7,733 bases of DNA from an uncultured Eubacterium sp. (GCA_910586225.1 CAJUIL010000056.1:1-7733); one strand, 5' to 3'; shown: positions 1 to 6,956, numbered from the stretch's first letter. Numbers and translations are program-made. The notes: generated by a model from the letters alone, not told the origin.

Positions 1-108
1 AGCCGGAGCAGGCAGCAGTAAGTGAAACCAAGCAAGAGCCGGAGCAGGCAGCAGTTTGCGAAAACGAGCAAGAGCCGGAGCAGGAAACAGCTTGCGAGAA
101 CGAGAGCG
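1..108 (+). repeat. Three tandem 36-bp repeats encoding 12-residue E/P/Q-rich units
   Basis: Units at 1-36, 37-72 and 73-108 each begin with agccggagcagg and keep exact 36-bp spacing. In the ATPase frame they read about QEPEQAAVSETK, QEPEQAAVCENE and QEPEQETACENE, followed by a decayed ENESGEEQ tail. The other two forward frames hit stops within the first unit, so the array is coding. It probably continues upstream. Because 36 is a multiple of three, copy-number changes would lengthen or shorten an acidic linker without breaking the frame. Confidence 0.9.
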
Positions 109-3100
109 GGGAAGAGCAAAGCCCTGTGGAAGCAGAAAAAGAAAATGCCAGCCGCAAAACAACAGCAATACAGCCGCAGAAGGCGTCTGCTCTGCCAGCG
201 GTTCTGTCTGAAGAGGATAAGCGTAAGTATCATCAAGATTTTGAGGAAATGCTGGTATCTCGTAAATTCCACGCGGCTACCGCTTATGTGGCGGCGCTTT
301 CCAGAGAGTTTTCTTATTTTGGCGCTGTTTACCGCCAGCTGGCTTATGCGTTAAACGACCCGATGGAACGATGCAGCTACAGTTCGGATACGATGATCAC
401 GATATTTTATTCTGGCGAAAATTTATTGCCGGACCATTATGTTGTGGCAGCTGCGCTCAGAAACTATTTTCTGGACCAGTATCATTATGATTATTCCTTA
501 CAACAGCTGCAGGCGATGCTTTCGGGCAACCAGATTCTGCAGCAGGAACCTGCTTTGAACCAGATCATTTATACGCTGCAGCGTTTTAAAACGGATTATC
601 ACAGCGGCATCGACCGATATGCAGACTATCGTGAAAAGGAGCGGGCTTCCTGGGAGATGCGTCTGGAGAAGCTCCGCAGGGAAGCAAAGAGCTTTTACGA
701 TAATTACAGCGCTGGCGGCTTAAAGGAAAAGGCGTCCCACAAGCGGTTTATGGAAACGGAAAAGCTTTTGCTCGGAACGGAAAGCGAGCTGAGCGAATAC
801 TTAAAGGTAGTCGTTGAGGACGACCGCGAAATGGTGCAGCTTTTGGAGGAATTTTTGGTACAAAGCTATGTCAAGGACCAGGCGGAAGTCCGCGAGGAGA
901 ATATTGATGCTGCAAAGATCGATCATATTTTGGATACGCATTGGGATCTGGCAGCGCAAAATATGCGGCTTGTGAAAAAATCCTCGGATCTGATGAGCAG
1001 CCTGAGGATGAACCTGTTTAAGAAGGTAAATAAGATCGTTGCGGTCTTGTGCAATTATGTATTTTTAATGCATATGTCAATTACCCGCGAGGACGATCCG
1101 GCGCTTTTGGAATATAAAAAGGTACGTACCTCGCTGCTGAAAGATATCTGCGATGTGATGGAAAGGCTTAGCGGCTATCCAACACAAGAACTCTCGCATA
1201 TGGCAGGCAGGGCGGTATTGCTCAAGACGCTGGAAGAAATGAAAGAACGTCTGACAGGCAGATACAAGGAAGGAGATTACAAATATTTTTATATAGAGTT
1301 TCTAAAAGACGACCAAGTGCTTTTAGATGATAATTTTATTCCGGTACTGGACGAGGTGCAGGAGCTTGCGGATTTTTCCGTTAAAAACCGGATTATCGCG
1401 CACTGTAAAACGCAGGAAAGGGAATGGCATGAGCGGCTGGAGGAAATTTTCAGAGGCGGGGATGATTATGGATCCGCAGAGCTGATATTAAAATATCTTA
1501 AGGTGCAAAACCGGATTCCGGATGAAATGGAGCCAGCGTTTAATCTTGTAGAAAAGGCAGTCGTCTATGCGCAGGATAGTATGAAATTAAAGCGCACGGA
1601 TTTTATGGAGGATCTGGAGCTGGCGCAGAGCTACGGACAGATTGATAATACGAAAGAAAACAGTAAAGAGAGTATGCTGCAGATCATGGAAGCCTGGTTC
1701 CAATGGGCAATGGAGACAAAAAATTACGGTTTCTTTCATAAAATACTGGAGGCATTTAAACAGAAGATCCGTAAAGACGCGCACATTCGGGCAGTTGAAT
1801 TAACGGACAGCCTGCAGGTATATCTGGACAAAAATACAGGATGGGATACAGACACCCGTATCAGCGGTACTGTGACCCAGATCCAAGACCGGATCGCGCA
1901 GCAAAACTATGCGGCGGCAGAGGATCTTTTGAACCGGCTGATCACGGATGATCTGGATACTGCTGCTACAATGCAGCAGACAGACGAGCTGCTGCAGTTT
2001 TTGGATGAATATGATGTGAACTATAAACGGACAGCCAATTCCTCGACAAATTTAAAGTCGTTAGTTTATACATCCAGGATCAATAAGGATACAAAGGGAG
2101 CCGACAGGCTTTTGGAAAACTGGCCGAAGGGGACTGGAACAGGGGTACATAAAATATGCGCACTGCTGCGCGCGCTCGGCTTTGAACCGGATACTGTGGA
2201 AGCAGAGCCAAATATCCAGGGGAAGATTGAAAATTATCTGGTCACTTTAAAGCGGCCGCGCAACGGGCGTAAGAGCAATTATAAGCATCCGATCTCGGCG
2301 TTTGGGTCGGAAGCGGAGACGAAGGGCTTCCGGGTTGTTTGTATTTTCGGAAAATCAGATGCGCAGCGGCTGATCGATACATTCCGGGAAATCGGCAATG
2401 CGAAAAATACGATCGTCCTGCTGGATTATGCACTGACACTGGCGGACCGCAGGACGCTTGCGCGTAAAACGAAAACAGATTTAAGCGGCAGCAAGACGTT
2501 TGCAGTCATCGATCGCGTCGTGCTGATCTATCTGGCCAAGCATTATAATGAAACAGCGGTCAGCCGAATGCTTATGGCTGTCATTATGCCGTTTGCATCC
2601 TATCAGCCATATATCGATAAGTCCGCCGATGTCATGCCGCAGGAGATTTTTATCGGCAGAAAGACCGAGCTGGAAAAGATCGAGTCCCCGACCGGCGTAA
2701 ATATCGTGTACGGAGGGCGCCAGCTAGGAAAGACAGCCTTGCTGCGTATGGCAAAAAAGGACATCGACCGTAACGAAAACGGCGACCGAGCGGTCATTGT
2801 AAACGCATGGAAAAAGGATTACCGCGAAGTAGCCAAAGCGGTATCCGCAGCGCTATATGATGAAAAAATATTGAAAAAGGAAAATGTCACGGAAGATTGG
2901 AATGAGCTTGCAAGAGATGTGAAAAACAGGCTTCGGGATGAAGCAGATCCGATCCCTTATTTCCTCCTGATGATCGACGAAGCGGATGTATTTATTGAAA
3001 GCTGTGAGGCGATCGATTACCAGCCGCTTGATACGTTAAAGGATATCCAAAGCATCGGCTCTGGACGATTTAAATTTGTCATCGCCGGCTTGCGCAATAT

Positions 3101-3779
3101 CGTGCGCTTTAAAAGAATGGCGGCATTAAGCAATAACAGCGTGCTGACGCATCTGGAATCATTGACAGTTAAGCCGTTTAAATCGATGGAGGCGCGGGAG
3201 CTTCTGGAAGTTCCGCTGTTTTATCTGGGCTTTCGGTTTCCGAAGAACAATGAAACAGAGGTGCTGATCTCAACGATCTTCGGAACGACCAACTATTTTC
3301 CGGGCCTGATACAGATGTACTGCACAAAGCTGATCGAAGCGATGAAGCGCGATTACGCGGTCTATTCGGAAAGCGAAACACCGCCTTATTACGTACAAAA
3401 GGAGCATATTAAAAAGGTACTGGCGGAGCAGTCCTTACAGCAGGATATCCGCGAGAAGTTTTTCATTACATTAAAGGTGGGCGACGACGATTATTACTAT
3501 ATGATCGCACTTCTTACGGCGTATCATTACCATGAGAACCGTTCGCAAAACGGCTGTAACGCACAAGATTTGATCAAGCTGGCAGAAACCTTTTCCATCC
3601 GCAAGCTGATGCAGCTTGGAGACGAAAAGATAACGGCGCTTATGGAGGAAATGTGCGAGCTGAACGTACTGCAGCATACAGGAAACGGCAGATACCGTTT
3701 TGCAAGACATAGCTTTTGCCAGATGATGGGCACCATACTGCAGATCGACGATGAGCTGCTGCAGTATATGGAGGACTAG
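1..3779 (+). CDS. Large STAND/AAA-type P-loop ATPase with helical N-terminal region (5' partial)
   Basis: The frame is open from the window's left edge, so the true start lies upstream; 1258 residues are visible, counting CCG at base 3 as residue 1. Residues 1-36 are three Glu/Pro/Gln-rich 12-residue repeats. Residues about 60-720 are charged and mostly helical, with coiled-coil-like stretches and no signal peptide or membrane segment. Residues about 775-870 form an alpha/beta module I cannot name. An ATPase opens at FIGR (883-886), with Walker A GGRQLGKT (904-911), Walker B LLMIDEAD (catalytic D992/E993) and a sensor-like strand ending GLRN (1029-1032). The tail (about 1160-1250) looks like a winged helix. 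This order resembles STAND/AAA_16-like regulatory ATPases, which use ATP binding as a switch; that role is family knowledge. Target and partner are unknown. It precedes a HEPN-motif gene by one base, suggesting joint function. A GTG at 126 could be called as the start but would cut off the in-frame repeats. Confidence 0.88.
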   Translation, partial: PEQAAVSETKQEPEQAAVCENEQEPEQETACENESGEEQSPVEAEKENASRKTTAIQPQKASALPAVLSEEDKRKYHQDFEEMLVSRKFHAATAYVAALSREFSYFGAVYRQLAYALNDPMERCSYSSDTMITIFYSGENLLPDHYVVAAALRNYFLDQYHYDYSLQQLQAMLSGNQILQQEPALNQIIYTLQRFKTDYHSGIDRYADYREKERASWEMRLEKLRREAKSFYDNYSAGGLKEKASHKRFMETEKLLLGTESELSEYLKVVVEDDREMVQLLEEFLVQSYVKDQAEVREENIDAAKIDHILDTHWDLAAQNMRLVKKSSDLMSSLRMNLFKKVNKIVAVLCNYVFLMHMSITREDDPALLEYKKVRTSLLKDICDVMERLSGYPTQELSHMAGRAVLLKTLEEMKERLTGRYKEGDYKYFYIEFLKDDQVLLDDNFIPVLDEVQELADFSVKNRIIAHCKTQEREWHERLEEIFRGGDDYGSAELILKYLKVQNRIPDEMEPAFNLVEKAVVYAQDSMKLKRTDFMEDLELAQSYGQIDNTKENSKESMLQIMEAWFQWAMETKNYGFFHKILEAFKQKIRKDAHIRAVELTDSLQVYLDKNTGWDTDTRISGTVTQIQDRIAQQNYAAAEDLLNRLITDDLDTAATMQQTDELLQFLDEYDVNYKRTANSSTNLKSLVYTSRINKDTKGADRLLENWPKGTGTGVHKICALLRALGFEPDTVEAEPNIQGKIENYLVTLKRPRNGRKSNYKHPISAFGSEAETKGFRVVCIFGKSDAQRLIDTFREIGNAKNTIVLLDYALTLADRRTLARKTKTDLSGSKTFAVIDRVVLIYLAKHYNETAVSRMLMAVIMPFASYQPYIDKSADVMPQEIFIGRKTELEKIESPTGVNIVYGGRQLGKTALLRMAKKDIDRNENGDRAVIVNAWKKDYREVAKAVSAALYDEKILKKENVTEDWNELARDVKNRLRDEADPIPYFLLMIDEADVFIESCEAIDYQPLDTLKDIQSIGSGRFKFVIAGLRNIVRFKRMAALSNNSVLTHLESLTVKPFKSMEARELLEVPLFYLGFRFPKNNETEVLISTIFGTTNYFPGLIQMYCTKLIEAMKRDYAVYSESETPPYYVQKEHIKKVLAEQSLQQDIREKFFITLKVGDDDYYYMIALLTAYHYHENRSQNGCNAQDLIKLAETFSIRKLMQLGDEKITALMEEMCELNVLQHTGNGRYRFARHSFCQMMGTILQIDDELLQYMED
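3770..3774 (+). promoter_or_regulatory. Ribosome binding site GGAGG for the HEPN-motif gene
   Basis: GGAGG lies inside the last codons of the upstream ATPase gene, six bases before the ATG at 3781. It decides the start: an in-frame ATG at 3751 lacks such a site and would force a 29-base overlap. The placement implies translational coupling of the two genes. Confidence 0.8.
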
Positions 3780-3780
3780 C

Positions 3781-4854
3781 ATGGACAAGCTATGGTGGAA
3801 TCATATTACAAAGGCGCATAAGTTTATGGAGGACATTGCGGCCGCGGCATTGGAGGGGAAAAGCGTCGTCCTCTCCCTGCCGGAAAATGTTCCGTGGAGG
3901 AATACCCTGATAGAGCTGGTCGAGGACCGTTTAAAGCTCGGAAATCCGAAAAATTCGTTTGAAATATTGCCGTGTCCAAAGGAAGAGGTGGGGTTTTTCC
4001 TGCTGCATCGATTTTGTAAAAAGGAAAGGATAGCCGCTTACCGCTATGGAATGACTTATGCTGAATTTTTGGGCCAGTGCAGGGATACGGTTTTAAACGA
4101 CCGCTATTTGTGGATTACGGATATTCCGCAGGAAAAGTATGACGAATGGCTGGAATTTATTACCGTCTATCAAAAAAACGCAACAGAAAAGGCGCCTGCC
4201 GTATTTATTCTGGAAACAAACGACGCAGCCTTTGCCAAAAGAACGCGGAAAGGAATGCGGCAGCTTGTATTTGACCAGCATATCGGGGCATACGATAAAT
4301 TTGCGTTTTGCGCGCTCGCCGCGACAGAAAACAGCTGCAAGGATCATCTGCGTCCCTATCTGGCAGAGCTGGCTGCAACGATATGCGGGGACGATATGGA
4401 GCTGTGCGCAGCGTGCGTCAGCATGGGAGCCGCATTTGTAAAAGATCCAGCGGATACGGTCCGCCGGATCGCCGCAGAAAAATGCCGCAGCAGCGGACAG
4501 GCATTTCATTTCTCCAAAACGGATGAGCAAATGAAACGCCTGGTTTGGGAAACGCAGATAAAAAATGTATTTCCGGTCATCGAAAAATACCGCGGCAGCT
4601 TTATCAAAAAATATGACAGCCAGATCAAAAAAGCGCTGCCAATCAGTAATTCCTGCGGAGAAACGGTTACCATCCCGGAGGATGTGGAGCTTGGAACGCT
4701 GGTGTATATGGCTGGCTGCGGTTTTGTCTGCGTAAACAGCAGAGAATACCAGGAGTTGGAGCAATTTAGAGACGCCAGGAACAGACTGGCGCATCTGGAT
4801 ATTTTGGAGCCGGATGCGGCAGAGGAAGTGTTAAAAACAGGATACGCATTATAG
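3781..4854 (+). CDS. Protein with degenerate NTPase-like N-terminus and C-terminal HEPN-like RNxxxH motif
   Basis: This 357-residue soluble protein starts at ATG 3781, one base after the ATPase stop, with a good Shine-Dalgarno inside that gene. I do not recognise it as a named family. The first 150 residues have hydrophobic strands in P-loop order: SVVLSLP, then DRYLWITDIP, then PAVFILETN. The loop after the first strand is ENVPWRNT instead of GxxxxGKT, and no DE Walker B pair is visible, so it looks like an NTPase fold that has lost ATP binding (inference). The C-terminal 110 residues are helical and contain R333-N334-R-L-A-H338, the Rx4H motif with a polar second residue that HEPN ribonucleases use for RNA cleavage (family knowledge). 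RNA cleavage controlled by the neighbouring ATPase is therefore plausible, but HEPN folds can also be non-catalytic. No transmembrane segment or signal peptide is evident. Confidence 0.85.
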   Translation: MDKLWWNHITKAHKFMEDIAAAALEGKSVVLSLPENVPWRNTLIELVEDRLKLGNPKNSFEILPCPKEEVGFFLLHRFCKKERIAAYRYGMTYAEFLGQCRDTVLNDRYLWITDIPQEKYDEWLEFITVYQKNATEKAPAVFILETNDAAFAKRTRKGMRQLVFDQHIGAYDKFAFCALAATENSCKDHLRPYLAELAATICGDDMELCAACVSMGAAFVKDPADTVRRIAAEKCRSSGQAFHFSKTDEQMKRLVWETQIKNVFPVIEKYRGSFIKKYDSQIKKALPISNSCGETVTIPEDVELGTLVYMAGCGFVCVNSREYQELEQFRDARNRLAHLDILEPDAAEEVLKTGYAL

Positions 4855-4874
4855 CTTAAAAGTCCGCGTGAGGC

Positions 4875-5414
4875 TTATAAAACAGCTTTATGGTAAATGA
4901 GCTCCACAATTTCCCCAATATTTTTGCAGCTTTCGAGTCGAAGCTTTGTTTGCGGGAAGCCTTTTGGAAAAAGCGGGATGCCGTTTCCAAGGAGTGTCGG
5001 CATGACGTAAATGTAATACGTATCGATCAAATTCGCCTGCATAAAGCCATGGACGATCTCCCCTCCGCCTACAAGCCAAATCGTTCCCTTGTGCTGCCTG
5101 GAAATCAGATCTAATAACTGCTGGCCAGGCGGCAGGGACGTGAATTGGACATTTGAGTCATACGGATGCTGCCTGCGCGAGCATACATAGCAGGGCATTC
5201 CCTCGTAGGGCCATTGCGCAGGGGAAAGGACGTTTTTTATTTGGCGATAGGTTTTTCCGCCTAGTATCATCGCCTGTACAGAACGGTAGAAATCCTCATA
5301 GCCAAGATCAGGGGAAGGGCTGGGTGTTTCATCTAAGAAACCAATGCCGCCGTCCTTATCAGCAATATATCCATCTAAAGACATCGCGATATACAAAATA
5401 AGCTTGTTTTTCAT
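4875..5414 (-). CDS. RibD C-terminal / dihydrofolate reductase-like family protein
   Basis: This is a 179-residue protein of the RibD_C/DHFR-like superfamily (YyaP/YwjB type), NAD(P)H-dependent reductases whose small stand-alone members mostly lack a known substrate. Diagnostic parts are the N-terminal strand and loop IAMSLDGYIADKDGGIGFLD (9-28), MILGGKTY (49-56) and the nucleotide-binding strand and turn IWLVGGGEIV (112-121), followed by YIYVMPTLLGNGIPLF (134-149). Length is normal and intact. The start is ATG at 5414 because AGGAGG (5421-5426 on the opposite strand) sits six bases upstream; an in-frame ATG 42 bases earlier has no such support. It converges on the HEPN-motif gene with a 20-base gap and is divergent from the sugar acetyltransferase, sharing its palindrome-containing intergenic region. 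It is not a bona fide folate-pathway DHFR by sequence, and its substrate cannot be read from here. Confidence 0.9.
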   Translation of the reverse strand: MKNKLILYIAMSLDGYIADKDGGIGFLDETPSPSPDLGYEDFYRSVQAMILGGKTYRQIKNVLSPAQWPYEGMPCYVCSRRQHPYDSNVQFTSLPPGQQLLDLISRQHKGTIWLVGGGEIVHGFMQANLIDTYYIYVMPTLLGNGIPLFPKGFPQTKLRLESCKNIGEIVELIYHKAVL

Positions 5415-5420
5415 GATACG

Positions 5421-5426
5421 CCTCCT
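5421..5426 (-). promoter_or_regulatory. AGGAGG ribosome binding site of the RibD/DHFR-like gene
   Basis: CCTCCT on the plus strand reads AGGAGG on the minus strand, six bases before the ATG at 5414. It is a full consensus site and fixes the start of the reductase gene. Confidence 0.85.
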
Positions 5427-5481
5427 GAAATATAAATCTTGCGGTCTGTGCAGCAAATGCCCAATGGGGGCAGACCATGTA

Positions 5482-5493
5482 CAGACCTGTCTG
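5482..5493. promoter_or_regulatory. Palindromic candidate operator CAGACCTGTCTG with nearby half-sites
   Basis: CAGAC-CT-GTCTG is a perfect inverted repeat with a two-base centre. The hexamer CAGACC recurs in direct orientation at 5471-5476 and inverted as GGTCTG at 5443-5448. The palindrome covers the expected -35 zone of the acetyltransferase promoter, a usual position for a repressor or activator of TetR/MarR/MerR type. No regulator gene is in the window, so the binding protein is unknown. Confidence 0.45.
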
Positions 5494-5505
5494 AACGGTT
5501 TCCTG

Positions 5506-5514
5506 TGATATGAT
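5506..5514 (+). promoter_or_regulatory. Extended -10 promoter (TGaTATGAT) for the sugar O-acetyltransferase
   Basis: TATGAT at 5509-5514 is preceded by TG and one base, the extended -10 form that can work with a poor -35. No good TTGACA lies 16-18 bases upstream; that zone is occupied by the CAGACCTGTCTG palindrome. Predicted transcription start is near 5521, giving a leader of roughly 85 bases to the chosen ATG at 5608. Confidence 0.5.
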
Positions 5515-5607
5515 TTTTAAAGAAAGGATATCTTATTTTACTAGATTTTTCAAGGAAAATCTGTTATGGTAATGGCATACAAAAATATGGATCAGGAGAC
5601 AAAAGCA

Positions 5608-6219
5608 ATGAGTGAAATGAAAGATAAGCTGCATACCGGAGAGCTTTACCTGCCGGGAGATGAATCGATCATGAAGGAGCAGATGGTATATCAAGACAGG
5701 CTGTGTGAGTATAACCTGACGAAGCCGTCTGAATCGGAAAAAAGAGCCGCTATGCTCAAGGAAATGCTGGCCGACTGCGGGGAGGGAGTTTATATCGAGG
5801 CGCCGTTTTATGCGAATTTCGGCGGGCATCACTGTCATTTTGGCAAGATGGTATATGTCAATTACCACTTGACCTGTGTGGATGATACACATATTTATAT
5901 CGGGGATTATACGATGATCGGGCCAAATGTTACGATCGCGACCGCAGGGCACCCGATCTTACCAAGCCTGCGCGAACAGCTCTACCAGTACAATATGCCT
6001 GTACATATCGGCCGAAACTGCTGGATCGGCGCGGGAGCCGTGATCCTGCCGGGTGTTACGATCGGCGACCATACGGTGATCGGTGCAGGAAGCGTAGTAA
6101 CAAAGGATATTCCGGCAGATGTTGTAGCGGTTGGGAATCCGTGCCGGGTTCTGCGCGCGATAGGGGAACGCGATAAAAAGTATTATTACAAAGACAGGGA
6201 GATTCAAAAGGAGAATTGA
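5608..6219 (+). CDS. Sugar O-acetyltransferase, LacA/Maa (NodL) family
   Basis: This 203-residue enzyme should transfer acetyl from acetyl-CoA to a sugar hydroxyl in the cytoplasm. The N-terminal Mac-type helical domain (about 4-58, KLHTGELY onward) is followed by a left-handed beta-helix of hexapeptide repeats: YIGDYTMIGPNVTI, then IGRNCWIGAGAVILPGVTIG and VIGAGSVVTKDIP. The catalytic histidine is H115 in ATAGHP, matching E. coli LacA His115, and the tail RDKKYYYKD also fits LacA. ATG 5608 is preferred because AGGAG at 5594-5598 precedes it by nine bases and the length then equals LacA. An in-frame ATG at 5566, with AAGGA at 5552-5556, would add 14 residues and is the main alternative. No permease or glycosidase is nearby, so the acceptor sugar is unknown and a lacA name is not justified. 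The candidate promoter and operator lie upstream at 5482-5514. Confidence 0.92.
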   Translation: MSEMKDKLHTGELYLPGDESIMKEQMVYQDRLCEYNLTKPSESEKRAAMLKEMLADCGEGVYIEAPFYANFGGHHCHFGKMVYVNYHLTCVDDTHIYIGDYTMIGPNVTIATAGHPILPSLREQLYQYNMPVHIGRNCWIGAGAVILPGVTIGDHTVIGAGSVVTKDIPADVVAVGNPCRVLRAIGERDKKYYYKDREIQKEN

Positions 6220-6221
6220 CG

Positions 6222-6323
6222 TGCTTGCAGATGCGTGAGATCTGCTTTACCGACCATGTGGACTACGGGATCAAGGAGGATATCCGTTTGCGCGTATCCG
6301 GCCTTTGGTTGTGGAGATTTTAA
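6222..6323 (+). pseudogene. Short fragment resembling a PHP-family histidinol-phosphatase
   Basis: Just after the acetyltransferase stop, one frame reads CLQMREICFTDHVDYGIKED (from 6222) and stops at 6321. The EICFTDHVDYG stretch matches the early metal-binding segment of PHP-domain histidinol-phosphatases (consensus like G-x-x-E-[IF]-x-[IF]-T-[DE]-H), including the conserved D-H. Upstream PHP sequence (HxH) and everything downstream is missing, and the residues after KEDI stop resembling the family. I read it as a relic left by deletion, not a gene. The match is from memory of the family and rests on about 15 residues. Confidence 0.5.
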
Positions 6324-6426
6324 AAACAGTGGCAGCTTACAGTTTGATGCGGCATATTTACTCAATATTCAGACCGATACGGATGAAGTACTCAGAAAAC
6401 TAATCGTATACTTTCGCCTTTCCTTG

Positions 6427-6435
6427 TGGTATACT
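6427..6435 (+). promoter_or_regulatory. Extended -10 promoter (TGgTATACT) for the GNAT gene
   Basis: TATACT at 6430-6435 is preceded by TG plus one base and followed about seven bases later by a purine-rich start region. This would give a leader of about 22 bases to the ATG at 6464. The -35 zone has no clear TTGACA. A second TATACT lies at 6407-6412 and could serve as an alternative, weaker start. Confidence 0.5.
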
Positions 6436-6463
6436 GGAAGAAAAAGGACTGGGGGAATGGGGA

Positions 6464-6925
6464 ATGGAGTACGAAATCATAAAATTAACGGATCAGCCGG
6501 AACTAAAGGAGCGGGCTGCCCAATGGTTTCACGAAAAATGGGGGATTCCGCTGGAGGAGTATACGAAGAGCATGGAAGAATGCCTGACGGAAAAGAATCC
6601 GGTTCCGCAATGGTACGCGGCTGTGGAGGAGGACCGGATTGTTGGCGGCTTGGGCATTGTTACGAATGATTTCCATGACAGGCTGGACTTAACGCCGAAT
6701 GTCTGCGCGGTTTATACGGAGGAGGACAAGCGCTGCCAGGGGATCGCGGGCGCTTTGCTGGATGCCGTGTGCGCAGATATGAAGGCGCAGGGGATTGATA
6801 CGCTGTATCTGTTAACGGATCATAGTTCCTTTTATGAGCGCTACGGATGGAAGTTTTTCTGTATGGCGCAGGGGGATGGAGACGCGGAGCCTTCCAGGAT
6901 GTATATTCATAAGGATCGTGAATAA
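6464..6925 (+). CDS. GNAT family N-acetyltransferase
   Basis: This 153-residue protein of normal GNAT length is predicted to move acetyl from acetyl-CoA to an amine; the substrate is unknown. The acetyl-CoA binding motif A is seen as VYTEEDKRCQGIAGALLDAV (83-102), with R90-x-x-G93-x-A95 forming the pyrophosphate loop. The C-terminal motif B is FYERYGWKFF (123-132). The strand before it, IVGGLGIV (59-66), fits beta-4. ATG 6464 follows GGGGGA at 6451-6456 by seven bases, a modest ribosome site. An ATG at 6457 is in another frame. It lies 31 bases upstream of the GrpB-family gene on the same strand and is probably co-transcribed from the TGgTATACT promoter. Small GNATs of this kind cover antibiotic, peptide and small-amine acetylation, so no narrower call is supported. 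Confidence 0.9.
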   Translation: MEYEIIKLTDQPELKERAAQWFHEKWGIPLEEYTKSMEECLTEKNPVPQWYAAVEEDRIVGGLGIVTNDFHDRLDLTPNVCAVYTEEDKRCQGIAGALLDAVCADMKAQGIDTLYLLTDHSSFYERYGWKFFCMAQGDGDAEPSRMYIHKDRE

Positions 6926-6940
6926 GGCTATTCACCAGAA

Positions 6941-6948
6941 AGGAGAGG
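6941..6948 (+). promoter_or_regulatory. Ribosome binding site AGGAGAGG deciding a TTG start
   Basis: AGGAGAGG ends eight bases before TTG 6957. No ATG in this frame lies at a suitable distance, and the earlier in-frame starts fall inside the GNAT gene, so this site supports the TTG as start of the GrpB-family gene. Confidence 0.65.
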
Positions 6949-6956
6949 GCGAACCG

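Noticed and set aside
126..128. GTG as start codon of the large ATPase
   Set aside because: The same frame is open to the left edge through coding tandem repeats, so the GTG is internal (valine).
3751..3780. Earlier in-frame ATG for the HEPN-motif gene
   Set aside because: It lacks a ribosome site and overlaps the ATPase gene; GGAGG sits at ideal distance from ATG 3781.
4093..4794. 233-codon open frame on the minus strand
   Set aside because: It lies entirely within the HEPN-motif gene, has no recognisable domain, and is Cys/Arg/Phe-rich as expected of an antisense shadow.
4855..4880. Possible bidirectional terminator between the convergent genes
   Set aside because: Only a five-pair stem with a bulge (AAGtCC with GGCTT) can be drawn, with no proper U-tract, so it is too weak to call.
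6227..6248. Terminator-like hairpin GCAGAT-gcgtgag-ATCTGC followed by TTT
   Set aside because: The inverted repeat is perfect but only six pairs, with three Ts, and it falls inside the PHP-like relic, so it may be chance.
6235..6669. 144-codon plus-strand open frame
   Set aside because: Its second half is an out-of-frame shadow of the GNAT gene and its first half is the relic region. It has no convincing start site as a single gene.
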